Source: CAXXIC01 sp964534355 (GTDB lineage: Bacteria > Bacteroidota > Bacteroidia > Bacteroidales > UBA7332). Taken from it: DNA of 52,527 nt. Position 1 is the first letter of the stretch. Every line of letters starts with the position of its first letter. Of this stretch, positions 15,344 through 24,423 are shown piece by piece. The notes beneath the pieces are model-generated. The model was not told the origin of the DNA, did not search any database, and saw nothing but the letters and a program-made list of their open reading frames with translations. The stretch lies in NCBI GenBank assembly GCA_964534355.1, contig CAZHNZ010000008.1, positions 1 through 52,527 on the forward strand, given 5' to 3'. The translations under genes and the position numbers were made by a program.

Positions 15344-15832
15344 ATGGATTATAATGTATTGATAGAAGAGCTGACCGGCAAATTCGGACAAGAGATATCG
15401 GGTGTGGAGGCGGATGCCGATATACCGACACTGACTGTGGATGCCAAAGTGGTGAAGCCACTGATAGCCTGGCTGAAAGAGGAGCGTGGTTTTATTTTTC
15501 TGACGGACTTGTGTGGCATACACTATCCGGAGCAGGAGAAGGAGCTGGGCGTGGTGTATCATCTGCACAATCTAACGGCCAATAAACGACTGAGGATAAA
15601 GTGCTTTGTGACCAAAAAACGTCCACAGGTGGAGAGTATAGTTTCTCTCTATTCGGGTGCCAACTGGATGGAACGGGAGACTTTCGATTTCTATGGAATT
15701 GAATTTACAGGTCACCCCAACCTGACGCGCATACTGAATGTGGAGTTTATGGATTATCATCCGCTTCGCAAGGAGTATCCGCTGGAAGATGCTACACGCA
15801 CCGACAAAGATGACAGCTTCTTCGGAAGATAA
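15344..15832 (+). CDS. nuoC: NADH-quinone oxidoreductase subunit C
   Basis: 162 residues; the 30-kDa-type subunit of the peripheral arm that packs against NuoD. The family signature ERETFDFYGIEFTGHPNL, followed by RILNVEFMDYHPLRKEYPLED, is at the C terminus. It is separate from nuoD, unlike the NuoCD fusion of enterobacteria. Start ATG at 15344, 21 bases after nuoB. Confidence 0.96.
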   Translation: MDYNVLIEELTGKFGQEISGVEADADIPTLTVDAKVVKPLIAWLKEERGFIFLTDLCGIHYPEQEKELGVVYHLHNLTANKRLRIKCFVTKKRPQVESIVSLYSGANWMERETFDFYGIEFTGHPNLTRILNVEFMDYHPLRKEYPLEDATRTDKDDSFFGR

Positions 15833-15876
15833 GAGAGATAATGAGTTAACCCCCAACAGCATAAATCAGAAAAGGG

Positions 15877-17091
15877 ATGGATATTATAAATTCGGAACAC
15901 CATTTGGATCTGACCAAAGAGGATGAGAAGATATACAGCACGCTAAACCTGGGGCCAACGCACCCGGCTACTCACGGTATTTTTCAGAATGTACTGACCA
16001 TGAATGGCGAAACAATCGTGCATGCAGAGCAGACAATCGGCTATATACACCGTGCTTTTGAGAAAATTGCAGAAAGAAGACCTTACTATCAGATTACTAC
16101 GCTGACTGACCGGCTCAACTATTGCTCGTCGCCCCTGAACAACATCGGGTGGCATCTGGCTGTAGAGAAATTGCTGGGTGTGGAGACCAATAAGCGGGTG
16201 GACTATATGCGCATCATCGTGATGGAGCTGGCCCGTATTGCCGATCACCTGATTTGCAACAGTGTGATTGGGGTGGATAGCGGCGCGCTCACGGGTTTTG
16301 TTTACCTGTTTGAAGAGCGTGAAAAAATCTATGAGATTTACGAGGATATTTGTGGCGCACGTCTGACGACCAATCTGGGTAAGGTGGGCGGTTTCGACCG
16401 TGACTTTTCGCCGGAAGTAATCCGGAAAATCAGACAGTTGATGAAAGATTTGCCCGGGGTGCTGCATCAGTTTGAAAATTTGCTGATGCGAAACCGGATA
16501 TTTATGGACAGAACCATCAATGTGGGTGGGATTTCGGCAGAACGTGCATTGAATTACAGTTTCACAGGTCCGTGTCTGCGGGCAGCCGGTGTGGACTACG
16601 ATGTGCGCGTGATGGAGCCCTACTCGTCGTACAGCGATTTCGATTTTATAATACCTGTTGGCCAAAACGGAGATACCTACGATCGCTTCTGTGTAAGACA
16701 AACCGAAATGTGGGAGAGCATTAAGCTGATAAACAATGCATTGGAGAACCTTCCTGAAGGAAAATTCAACGTAGAGGTGCCTGCCTTCTACATGCCACCC
16801 AAAGAGGAGGTGTATAGCCGCATGGAGCCACTTATCAGCCATTTCAAGATGGTGATGGGCGAAATAAATGTTCCGCAGAAGGAGATTTACTCGGCAGTAG
16901 AGGGAGCCAACGGCGAACTCGGATTTTATGTGGTGGCCGATGGAGGTCGCACGCCGTACAGATTGCACTTCCGTCGTCCCGGATTTATCTATTATCAGGC
17001 TTACCCCGAAATGATAACCGGATCGATGCTGTCGGATGCCATTCTGACCATGAGTAGCATGAATATTATTGCCGGAGAGCTGGATGCTTAA
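15877..17091 (+). CDS. nuoD: NADH-quinone oxidoreductase subunit D (49 kDa subunit)
   Basis: 404 residues, full length. It forms the quinone-binding pocket with NuoB and is related to the NiFe-hydrogenase large subunit. Visible motifs: NLGPTHPATHGIFQNVL near the N terminus (with the conserved His residues), IGYIHRAFEK, TDRLNYCSSPLNNIGW, GALTGFVYLFEEREKIYEIYE, GARLTTNLGKVGG and the C-terminal MNIIAGELD. Hydrogenase-type nickel cysteines are absent, as expected. Confidence 0.97.
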   Translation: MDIINSEHHLDLTKEDEKIYSTLNLGPTHPATHGIFQNVLTMNGETIVHAEQTIGYIHRAFEKIAERRPYYQITTLTDRLNYCSSPLNNIGWHLAVEKLLGVETNKRVDYMRIIVMELARIADHLICNSVIGVDSGALTGFVYLFEEREKIYEIYEDICGARLTTNLGKVGGFDRDFSPEVIRKIRQLMKDLPGVLHQFENLLMRNRIFMDRTINVGGISAERALNYSFTGPCLRAAGVDYDVRVMEPYSSYSDFDFIIPVGQNGDTYDRFCVRQTEMWESIKLINNALENLPEGKFNVEVPAFYMPPKEEVYSRMEPLISHFKMVMGEINVPQKEIYSAVEGANGELGFYVVADGGRTPYRLHFRRPGFIYYQAYPEMITGSMLSDAILTMSSMNIIAGELDA

Positions 17092-17130
17092 TCCGGAGAA
17101 AAGAGAGTAGTAACACAAAACAGAGAAAAA

Positions 17131-17712
17131 ATGAGCGAAAAGAGATTTACACATAAACTTCACGTCAGGACGAACAGCGGAGTATGCTTTACGCCCGAAA
17201 CGCTGGAAAAGGTAAAAAGCATTATCACTCACTATCCGGAGGGACAGGCGAAATCGGCACTGATACCCATTCTGCACATAGCTCAGGAAGAGCTGGGTGG
17301 CAGCCTGAATGTGGATATTATGGACTATGTGGCTGAATTGTTGGGCATTACACCCATCGAAGTGTATGAAGTGGCAACATTCTATTCGCAATTTTATATA
17401 GATCCGGTCGGAAAATATGTGATAGAGGTCTGTCAGACTGCCCCATGCGCCATTTGTGGCGGAGAGGATATCATGGCCCGGCTGGAAGAGAAACTGGGCA
17501 TTAAAGTGGGAGAAACCACCCCCGACGGACTCTTTTCGCTGAAAGGAGTGGAGTGCCTCGGCGCCTGTGGTTCGGCCCCGGTGATGCAGGTAAATACGGA
17601 ATTTTATGAATATCTTGATTTTGATAAGATAGACGAAATAATAGCCAAACTGAAGGCCGAAAGAGAAACAACCAAACCCGAAAAGCTGACATGGAAAGAA
17701 AGATTATCCTAG
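17131..17712 (+). CDS. nuoE: NADH-quinone oxidoreductase subunit E (24 kDa subunit)
   Basis: 193 residues, thioredoxin-like [2Fe-2S] protein carrying cluster N1a. Cluster cysteines are visible in VCQTAPCAICGG and in VECLGACGSAPVMQVN. The helical N-terminal part (AKSALIPILHIAQEELGG) is typical. The end overlaps nuoF by 22 bases, suggesting coupled translation of this NADH-module pair. Bacteroides species, to my knowledge, lack NuoEFG, so the presence of this gene argues for a genus with a full NADH-dependent complex I. Confidence 0.96.
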   Translation: MSEKRFTHKLHVRTNSGVCFTPETLEKVKSIITHYPEGQAKSALIPILHIAQEELGGSLNVDIMDYVAELLGITPIEVYEVATFYSQFYIDPVGKYVIEVCQTAPCAICGGEDIMARLEEKLGIKVGETTPDGLFSLKGVECLGACGSAPVMQVNTEFYEYLDFDKIDEIIAKLKAERETTKPEKLTWKERLS

Positions 17713-19028
17713 AACATATAGAGAAAACGGGAATACGCACACTGGAGGTCTATCGACAAAACGGTGGATATGCTTCGGTGGAGAAGGCCCTGAAGACAAT
17801 GACCCCCGATGAGGTGGTGGATCAGGTAAAGGCATCCGGACTGCGCGGACGGGGAGGAGCCGGTTTTCCCACAGGGATGAAATGGAGCTTTATCGACAAA
17901 AAGAGCAACAACCCGCGATACCTGATTTGCAATGCCGACGAGAGTGAGCCGGGTACCTTCAAAGACCGTTATCTGATGGAGAATATTCCGCACCGGCTGA
18001 TAGAGGGTATGATCAATGCAGCTTATGCGTTGGGCGTAAACTGTGCTTATATCTATGTGAGAGGCGAGTTTAAGTACATCATCGGTATACTGAACGAAGC
18101 GATAAAGGAGTGTTATGCAGCCGGTTTGTTGGGAAAATCAATTCTCGGAACAGAGTACAATCTTGATTTATACGTACATAGCGGTGCCGGAGCCTACATC
18201 TGCGGGGAAGAGACAGCCCTGATAGAGTCGCTCGAAGGCAAACGCGGAAATCCAAGACTAAAGCCACCTTTTCCGGCCATCAAGGGTTTGTATGGCTGCC
18301 CCACAGTGGTGAACAATGTGGAGACGCTGGCCAACATTGGCTGGATTGTGAACCACGGAGGCGAAGCATTCACGCAGATAGGTGTGGGCAGAAGCACCGG
18401 AACCAAACTGATATCGGCCTGCGGAAATATTAACCGGCCGGGTGTGTATGAGATTGATCTGGGATTGCCTGTGGAAGAGTTTTTATACAGCGAAAAATAT
18501 TGCGGGGGAATAAAGAACGGCAAGGAGCTGAAAGCGGTGATACCGGGCGGCTCGTCGGTGCCCATTCTTCCCAAAGAGCTGATATTGAGAACGGCAAAAG
18601 GCGAACCACGCCTGCTGAGCTACGAGTCGCTGGCAGAAGGTGGTTTCGAAAGCGGGTCGATGCTTGGCTCAGGCGGGTTTATCGTGTACGACGAAGATGC
18701 CTGTATTGTGCGCAATACCTACAATCTTTCGCGTTTTTACCACCACGAGTCGTGCGGGCAATGTTCGCCCTGCCGCGAGGGAACAAGCTGGATGGAGAGT
18801 GTACTGCACCGCATCGAGACTGGAAAAGGCAAGATGAAAGACATTGATCTGCTGGTGAGTATAGCCTCAAAAATTGAGGGAAACACCATTTGTCCGCTGG
18901 GTGATGCTGCATCGTGGCCTGTAGCCGCGGCAATACGACACTTCAGAAGCGAATTCGAATTTCATGTGGAGCATCCCGAAATAGTGGAAAAAATAAAACA
19001 CGGTTCTTTACTCAAATACAACCGATAA
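17691..19028 (+). CDS. nuoF: NADH-quinone oxidoreductase subunit F (NADH-binding, FMN subunit)
   Basis: 445 residues. It binds NADH and FMN and passes electrons to cluster N3. Visible: the glycine-rich NADH/FMN motif GLRGRGGAGFPTGMKW, the FMN-binding NADESEPGTFKDR, GAYICGEETALIESLEG, and the N3 cysteines ESCGQCSPCREG with the later C in NTICPLGDAASWPV. The start ATG lies inside nuoE. Length and motif order are normal for a stand-alone NuoF. Confidence 0.97.
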   Translation: MERKIILEHIEKTGIRTLEVYRQNGGYASVEKALKTMTPDEVVDQVKASGLRGRGGAGFPTGMKWSFIDKKSNNPRYLICNADESEPGTFKDRYLMENIPHRLIEGMINAAYALGVNCAYIYVRGEFKYIIGILNEAIKECYAAGLLGKSILGTEYNLDLYVHSGAGAYICGEETALIESLEGKRGNPRLKPPFPAIKGLYGCPTVVNNVETLANIGWIVNHGGEAFTQIGVGRSTGTKLISACGNINRPGVYEIDLGLPVEEFLYSEKYCGGIKNGKELKAVIPGGSSVPILPKELILRTAKGEPRLLSYESLAEGGFESGSMLGSGGFIVYDEDACIVRNTYNLSRFYHHESCGQCSPCREGTSWMESVLHRIETGKGKMKDIDLLVSIASKIEGNTICPLGDAASWPVAAAIRHFRSEFEFHVEHPEIVEKIKHGSLLKYNR

Positions 19029-19033
19029 AGAAT

Positions 19034-19999
19034 ATGGCAAAGATAAAAGTAACAATAGACAACCGAACGATTGAGGTAGAGCAGGGGACAACCATCCTGC
19101 AGGCTGCCCGCCTGATAGGTGGCGAAGTGGTTCCGCCGGCCATGTGTTATCATTCGAAGCTGAAAGATAGCGGTGGAAAGTGCAGAACCTGTATGGTGAA
19201 GGTGGTTCAGGGTTCGGAGAAAGACCCGCGCCCCATGCCCAAGCTGGTGGCCTCGTGCCGCACCGAAGCGCAGGATGGTATGGTGGTGCAGAATATCACA
19301 TCGCCCGAGGTGGTGGCCGCCCGCAAGGCTGTGGTCGAATTTTTGCTGATTAATCACCCGCTCGACTGCCCGGTGTGCGATCAGGCCGGCGAGTGCAATT
19401 TGCAGGATTTGAGCTACAAACATGGCTCGAATGCCACACGCTACGAAGAGGAGAAACGCACCTACGAAACCATAGATATCGGTCCGCTCATTCAGTTTCA
19501 CCCCAACCGCTGCATACTTTGCTATCGCTGCGTATATGCGGCCAATGAGCTGACAGAGAAGCGTGTGCACGGTGTTCTCTACCGCGGAGAGAAGTCTGAG
19601 ATTTCTACATTTATACATCAGTCTATAGAGAATGATTTCTCGGGAAATATAATTGATGTTTGTCCTGTGGGTGCACTGACCGACAAAACATTCCGGTTCA
19701 AAAACCGGGTGTGGTTTACCCGACCCATGGATGCCCACCGCAGCTGTACCAAATGCAGTGGCAAAACAACCCTCTGGATGCGTGGTGATGAGGTGTACCG
19801 GGTAACAGGACGCAAAAACCAATACGGCGAGGTAGAGGAGTTTATCTGCAATGAATGCCGGTTTGAGAAAAAAAGCAAGGCAGACTGGGTGGTGGATGGT
19901 CCGCGCAAAGTAGCACCGACATCGGTCATTGGCCAAAATCACTACAAAACACTGGTGAAACCACACGTTATCAGTCCTTTAAAAGAAAAAATGGAATAA
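19034..19999 (+). CDS. nuoG: NADH-quinone oxidoreductase subunit G, short form
   Basis: 321 residues from ATG 19034 (MAKIKVTIDNRTIEVEQG). It contains only the iron-sulfur part: an N-terminal ferredoxin-like [2Fe-2S] region (DSGGKCRTCMVKV), the His/Cys cluster N5 site (INHPLDCPVCDQAGEC), a further cluster (RCILCYRCV ... DVCPVGALTD) and a CTKC/CNEC segment. The large molybdopterin-oxidoreductase-like domain of E. coli NuoG (about 900 residues) is absent. Short NuoG proteins of this kind are, to my knowledge, normal in Bacteroidota, so this is not a truncation. It sits 5 bases after nuoF and one base before nuoH. Confidence 0.93.
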   Translation: MAKIKVTIDNRTIEVEQGTTILQAARLIGGEVVPPAMCYHSKLKDSGGKCRTCMVKVVQGSEKDPRPMPKLVASCRTEAQDGMVVQNITSPEVVAARKAVVEFLLINHPLDCPVCDQAGECNLQDLSYKHGSNATRYEEEKRTYETIDIGPLIQFHPNRCILCYRCVYAANELTEKRVHGVLYRGEKSEISTFIHQSIENDFSGNIIDVCPVGALTDKTFRFKNRVWFTRPMDAHRSCTKCSGKTTLWMRGDEVYRVTGRKNQYGEVEEFICNECRFEKKSKADWVVDGPRKVAPTSVIGQNHYKTLVKPHVISPLKEKME

Positions 20000-20000
20000 T

Positions 20001-21026
20001 ATGGATATACAATTCATTGCATATAAGGTTATACTGGCTGTTTCGATATTGCTGATCAGCTTATTGGTGGCTATGTATTCGACGCTGATTGAGCGTAAAG
20101 TGGCCGGATATTTTCAGGACAGGCACGGGCCCAACCGCGCCGGCTTCTTTGGTTTGCTTCAGCCTGTAGCCGATGGGGTAAAACTGTTCTTCAAAGAGGA
20201 GTTTATGCCCGCCACAGCCGATAAGTTTCTCTATATTTTGGGGCCTTCGCTCACCATGCTGGTGGCACTGCTTACAAGTGCGGTTATTCCGTGGGGAAAT
20301 TCAATTATCATCGGCGATACAGAGTATCCGTTGCAGGTGGCCGATATCAATATCGGGGTTTTGTATGTCTTTGCGGTGGTTTCCATCGGGGTATATGGCA
20401 TCATGATCGGGGGCTGGGCTTCCAACAACAAATACGCGCTGATAGGTGCTGTACGTGCTGCTTCGCAAATGATTAGCTACGAATTGGCCATGGGTATGTC
20501 TATCATTACCATTGTAATGACCTCAGGCAGTCTTAGCCTCAATGAGATAGTGGGACAGCAACACGGTTTCGACTGGAACGTGTGGCATCAGCCCATCGGG
20601 TTTTTCGTATTTGTTATCTGTTCGTTTGCGGAGTGTAACCGCTCGCCATTCGACCTGCCGGAGTGCGAAACCGAGCTGATTGGAGGTTATCATACCGAAT
20701 ATAGTTCGATGAAACTGGGCTTTTTCCTCTTCTCGGAGTATATCAATATGTTTATTGCTTCGGCCATGATCTCTTCGCTCTATTTTGGCGGATACAATTT
20801 CCCCTTTATGGATGAGCTGGGCTTGTCGCACAATATGCTGACCATTGTGGGTAGTCTGGTATTCTTTACCAAAATATCTTTCTTCGGTTTTCTGTTTATG
20901 TGGATCCGCTGGACTTTGCCCCGTTTCCGCTACGATCAGCTGATGCGTTTTGGCTGGAAGGCTCTTTTGCCGTGGGCCATTGCCAATATGGTGATTACCG
21001 GTTTTATCAGTATGCTGATGAAATAA
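20001..21026 (+). CDS. nuoH: NADH-quinone oxidoreductase subunit H
   Basis: 341 residues; membrane subunit that joins the peripheral arm and builds the quinone channel entrance. Multiple hydrophobic helices from the N terminus. Signature segments: TLIERKVAGYFQDRHGPNRAG, SNNKYALIGAVRAASQMISYE and the acidic loop AECNRSPFDLPECETELIGG, whose acidic residues are conserved. Near the end, FLFMWIRWTLPRFRYDQLM is typical. A 50-base gap to nuoI is one of the larger ones in the operon. Confidence 0.97.
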   Translation: MDIQFIAYKVILAVSILLISLLVAMYSTLIERKVAGYFQDRHGPNRAGFFGLLQPVADGVKLFFKEEFMPATADKFLYILGPSLTMLVALLTSAVIPWGNSIIIGDTEYPLQVADINIGVLYVFAVVSIGVYGIMIGGWASNNKYALIGAVRAASQMISYELAMGMSIITIVMTSGSLSLNEIVGQQHGFDWNVWHQPIGFFVFVICSFAECNRSPFDLPECETELIGGYHTEYSSMKLGFFLFSEYINMFIASAMISSLYFGGYNFPFMDELGLSHNMLTIVGSLVFFTKISFFGFLFMWIRWTLPRFRYDQLMRFGWKALLPWAIANMVITGFISMLMK

Positions 21027-21076
21027 CAAACCGGGTGTGGGATGAATAAAAATATTGTTTGAAATAAATCATTGAG

Positions 21077-21664
21077 ATGGAATCAAATTCAGATAAATTG
21101 AAATTAACCAACCGCTCGAAGGTGGTATCCAACAAAAAGATGACGTTGATCGAACGTTTCTATTTGCCGGCCATTTTCAAGGGAATGGGCATTACGTTCA
21201 GTCACTTCTTTACAAAAAAGGCAACCATACAATACCCCGAGGTAAAACGTCCGGTGTCTGATATCTACCGGGGTCAGCATGTGCTGAAGCGCGATGACGA
21301 GGGACGCGAACGGTGTACGGCCTGCGGATTGTGCGCCCTCTCTTGTCCGGCCGAGGCCATCACCATGGTAGCTGCCGAACGAAAAGCGGACGAAATGCAC
21401 CTCTACCGTGAAGAGAAATATGCCGCCACATACGAAATCAATATGTTGCGCTGTATCTTTTGCGGCAATTGCGAAACGGCCTGTCCGAAGGAGGCTATCT
21501 TCCTGACAGAGCGTTTTGTGGCGAGTGAGGTGAGCCGGCAGAATTTTATTTACGGTAAAGATATTCTGCTCGAACCCAAAGATGCGCCGATAGACGTATC
21601 GAAACGCCAAACGCCGGAAGTGCTGGAGTTCAAAAAAGATAAGACACAATCCCATAACCGATAA
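21077..21664 (+). CDS. nuoI: NADH-quinone oxidoreductase subunit I (8Fe ferredoxin-type)
   Basis: 195 residues. Two 4Fe-4S binding sites (N6a and N6b) are visible as CTACGLCALSCPAEA and CIFCGNCETACPKEA. The N-terminal amphipathic region (LPAIFKGMGITFSHFFTKKATIQYPE) docks the subunit to the membrane arm. The C-terminal tail is longer and more charged than the minimal family core. Normal length for the family. Confidence 0.96.
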   Translation: MESNSDKLKLTNRSKVVSNKKMTLIERFYLPAIFKGMGITFSHFFTKKATIQYPEVKRPVSDIYRGQHVLKRDDEGRERCTACGLCALSCPAEAITMVAAERKADEMHLYREEKYAATYEINMLRCIFCGNCETACPKEAIFLTERFVASEVSRQNFIYGKDILLEPKDAPIDVSKRQTPEVLEFKKDKTQSHNR

Positions 21665-21668
21665 AAAC

Positions 21669-22169
21669 ATGATTACAGAATATCTCTTCTATTTTCTGAG
21701 CTTTGTCTCTTTATTCGGTGCAGTCAAGGTATTGCTCTCGAAAAAACCCGTACACAGTGTACTCTATCTGACACTGACTTTTTTCACCATGGCCGGGCAT
21801 TACATATTGCTGAACGCGCAGTTTCTGGCAGTGGTGCACATCATTGTGTATGCGGGTGCTATCATGGTGTTGTTTCTGTTTACGGTGATGCTGCTCAATC
21901 TCAATATTGAGGGGGAATTTCCAAAGTCGGCCTGGATGAAGATTATAGCGACAGTGACGGGATGTCTCTTGTTTCTGACTTTAATCGGATCGCTGAAAAC
22001 ATTTGAACTTGAGACAATTAACAACCCGAACCTGAGTCAGATTGGTCTGGTAAAAAATCTGGGAAAAACATTGTACAGCGAATATCTGTTGCCATTTGAG
22101 CTTTCGTCGCTGTTGTTTTTGTCGGCCATGGTGGGTGCAGTAATGTTGGGTAAAAACGAGAAACAATAA
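21669..22169 (+). CDS. nuoJ: NADH-quinone oxidoreductase subunit J
   Basis: 166 residues; hydrophobic membrane subunit with about five helices. The conserved segment HIIVYAGAIMVLFLFTVMLLN (the pi-bulge helix of the family) is visible, as is FFTMAGHYILLNAQFLAVVH before it. Begins 4 bases after nuoI and ends 6 bases before nuoK. Confidence 0.95.
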   Translation: MITEYLFYFLSFVSLFGAVKVLLSKKPVHSVLYLTLTFFTMAGHYILLNAQFLAVVHIIVYAGAIMVLFLFTVMLLNLNIEGEFPKSAWMKIIATVTGCLLFLTLIGSLKTFELETINNPNLSQIGLVKNLGKTLYSEYLLPFELSSLLFLSAMVGAVMLGKNEKQ

Positions 22170-22175
22170 GATATT

Positions 22176-22505
22176 ATGGAAGGAACAATTGCACAACTAC
22201 AGGTTATTCCGCTCAACTATTACATTATTTTCTGCGCAGCACTGTTTGCCATAGGTGTGGTGGGCGTGTTGGTGAAAAGAAATGCGCTGGTCATTTTTAT
22301 GTCTGTCGAGCTGATGCTCAACTCGGCCAACCTGCTACTGACAGCCTTTTCGGCCTATCGCAACGATCCGGCCGGACAGATTTTCGTCTTTTTCATCATG
22401 GTGGTGGCTGCTGCCGAGGTAGCTATCGGGCTCGCGCTGCTGGTTGTCGTTTACCGATCTACCAAAACCATCGACATCAATGTACTTAACCGCCTCAAAT
22501 GGTAA
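22176..22505 (+). CDS. nuoK: NADH-quinone oxidoreductase subunit K
   Basis: 109 residues, three hydrophobic helices, related to MrpC. The signature VELMLNSANLLLTAF, with its membrane glutamate in helix 2, and the second buried glutamate in VVAAAEVAIGLALLVV are both present; these are conserved proton-path residues. It also shows IGVVGVLVKRNALVIFMS. Typical length. Confidence 0.96.
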   Translation: MEGTIAQLQVIPLNYYIIFCAALFAIGVVGVLVKRNALVIFMSVELMLNSANLLLTAFSAYRNDPAGQIFVFFIMVVAAAEVAIGLALLVVVYRSTKTIDINVLNRLKW

Positions 22506-22522
22506 AACGAAAGTAAATAATT

Positions 22523-24418
22523 ATGATGCAAATACTATCTACACTACTGTTGCTGTTCCCTTTGCTGGGATTTTTGATAGTCGGCCTCTTTTCGGGGCGG
22601 ATGAACAAAAAATATTCGGGCATTATCGCCTCTTCTGCTGTGGCGGTCAATTTTGTGCTGTCGGTTATTCTGTTCAGTTATGTCTCTTCGACGGATCAAA
22701 GCATTCAAACTTTGTTGTTCGACTGGATTAAGTTTGCCGATTTATCCATCCCTCTTGCTCTTACGGTCGATCGTCTGTCGGCACTTATGCTGCTTATTAT
22801 CAATGGTGTGGGTTTTCTTATTCATGTCTATTCCATTGGGTATATGCACGACGACAAAGGGGTGAACCGCTTTTTTGCCTACCTCAATCTCTTCGTTTTC
22901 TTTATGTTGATATTGGTATTGAGTTCCAACTATCTGATGATGTTCATCGGGTGGGAGGGTGTCGGTCTCAGTTCGTACCTGCTTATCGGGTTCTGGTTTC
23001 AGGATCACGCCAACAACAATGCGGCCAAAAAGGCATTCATCATCAACCGTATTGGTGATTTGGGTTTCCTGGTGGCTATTTTCCTGCTGTTTACCACCTT
23101 CAACACACTTGATATTCAGGCTATCGCGGCCACGGCGGCTTCGTTTCCTGCCGGCAGCGGACTGCTGTTTGCCATCACACTCGGACTCTTTATCGGTGCC
23201 GTGGGCAAAAGTGCTCAGTTGCCTCTTTTTACCTGGTTACCCGATGCTATGGCGGGTCCCACACCTGTTTCGGCCCTGATACACGCAGCCACTATGGTGA
23301 CTGCCGGCATCTATCTGGTGGCCCGTTCCGGCGTGCTCTTTATCCTGTCGCCTGTCACGCTCAGCATTGTACTGATTGTAGGGGTGCTCACAGCCATTGT
23401 GGGAGGAATAATTGCTATTTATCAAACAGATATCAAAAAAATTCTGGCCTATTCTACGGTTAGTCAGCTCGGCTTTCTGTTTATGGCACTTGGTCTGGGC
23501 TCGTTCAGTGGCGCAATGTTTCACCTCACCACACATGCTTTTTTCAAAGCGTTGCTCTTCCTGGCTGCCGGTAGTGTTATTCATGCCCTACAGGGTGAGC
23601 AGGACATTCGCAACATGGGCGGTTTGAAAAGTAAAATCCCTTATACTTTCGGACTGTTTATTGTGGGTACTATCGCCATTTCGGGTATTCCACCGTTTGC
23701 CGGATTTTTCTCGAAAGAGATGATATTGACTGCGGCATTCGAACACGGATTAGGCTGGGGGCTTACTGCTACCTTTATTTCGTTACTTACCACTATCTAT
23801 ATGTTCCGTTTGCTCTTCGTCGTTTTTTACAAACCCGAAAGCAAAGCTCTTCAGGCCAATCATCATGTACACGAGTCACCCCGCGTAATGCTTGTGCCTA
23901 TGACCGTACTGGCACTGCTCAGCATAGTGGGCGGATTTGTGGGATTGCCCAAATTAATCTCTGAACACCACGCATTCGAAAGCTATCTCTCGCCGGTATT
24001 CAAACCCGCCCTGTCGCTCGATCTGGCCTACCATCCGCATTTGAGTGTGGCTGCCGAGTGGCTTATTCTTGCCCTGCCGCTGGCTGCTATTGCCTTGTTG
24101 GTCTGGTTTTGCCGCATTCGTTTTGCAAAACCCGAACCTCTCGCCAATGTACGTGGTTTGGAAACCTTCTTCGCCAATCGTTTCTACATCGACGAGCTCT
24201 ACAACTTCTGCTTTGTGCGACCCACACAGGCGCTGTCAGACTTCTTCCGCAATACCATCGATCAGCAATTGATTAATAATCTGGTCAATACCATCGGAAA
24301 TACGACTGTATTTATCGGTAAAAATATGCGCTACATGCAGACCGGAAACGTTGGTTTCTATATGCTGCTGATGGTATTCAGCATTATAGCTATTCTATTT
24401 TTTAATTTAATATTCTAA
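22523..24418 (+). CDS. nuoL: NADH-quinone oxidoreductase subunit L (proton-pumping antiporter-like)
   Basis: 631 residues; the distal antiporter-like subunit with the lateral helix. Family blocks are visible: FIGWEGVGLSSYLLIGFWF (with the key membrane Glu), NRIGDLGFLVAIFLL, GKSAQLPLFTWLPDAMAGP (conserved Lys), PTPVSALIHAATMVTAGIYL, DIKKILAYSTVSQLGFLFMA and HAFFKALLFLAAG. The C terminus has the long hydrophilic stretch and last helix expected of NuoL rather than of M or N. Confidence 0.97.
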   Translation: MMQILSTLLLLFPLLGFLIVGLFSGRMNKKYSGIIASSAVAVNFVLSVILFSYVSSTDQSIQTLLFDWIKFADLSIPLALTVDRLSALMLLIINGVGFLIHVYSIGYMHDDKGVNRFFAYLNLFVFFMLILVLSSNYLMMFIGWEGVGLSSYLLIGFWFQDHANNNAAKKAFIINRIGDLGFLVAIFLLFTTFNTLDIQAIAATAASFPAGSGLLFAITLGLFIGAVGKSAQLPLFTWLPDAMAGPTPVSALIHAATMVTAGIYLVARSGVLFILSPVTLSIVLIVGVLTAIVGGIIAIYQTDIKKILAYSTVSQLGFLFMALGLGSFSGAMFHLTTHAFFKALLFLAAGSVIHALQGEQDIRNMGGLKSKIPYTFGLFIVGTIAISGIPPFAGFFSKEMILTAAFEHGLGWGLTATFISLLTTIYMFRLLFVVFYKPESKALQANHHVHESPRVMLVPMTVLALLSIVGGFVGLPKLISEHHAFESYLSPVFKPALSLDLAYHPHLSVAAEWLILALPLAAIALLVWFCRIRFAKPEPLANVRGLETFFANRFYIDELYNFCFVRPTQALSDFFRNTIDQQLINNLVNTIGNTTVFIGKNMRYMQTGNVGFYMLLMVFSIIAILFFNLIF

Positions 24419-24423
24419 AAGAG

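Noticed and set aside
15943..17391. Long open frame on the minus strand across nuoD and nuoE
   Set aside because: It is antisense to clearly conserved nuo genes; the translation is His/Gln/Arg-rich without any motif, a codon-bias shadow.
18914..19033. Upstream extension of nuoG
   Set aside because: It overlaps the nuoF end and adds a sequence unlike any ferredoxin-type start; ATG 19034 begins the conserved domain.
18962..19966. Long minus-strand open frame across nuoG
   Set aside because: Shadow of nuoG; no conserved domain and an implausible composition.
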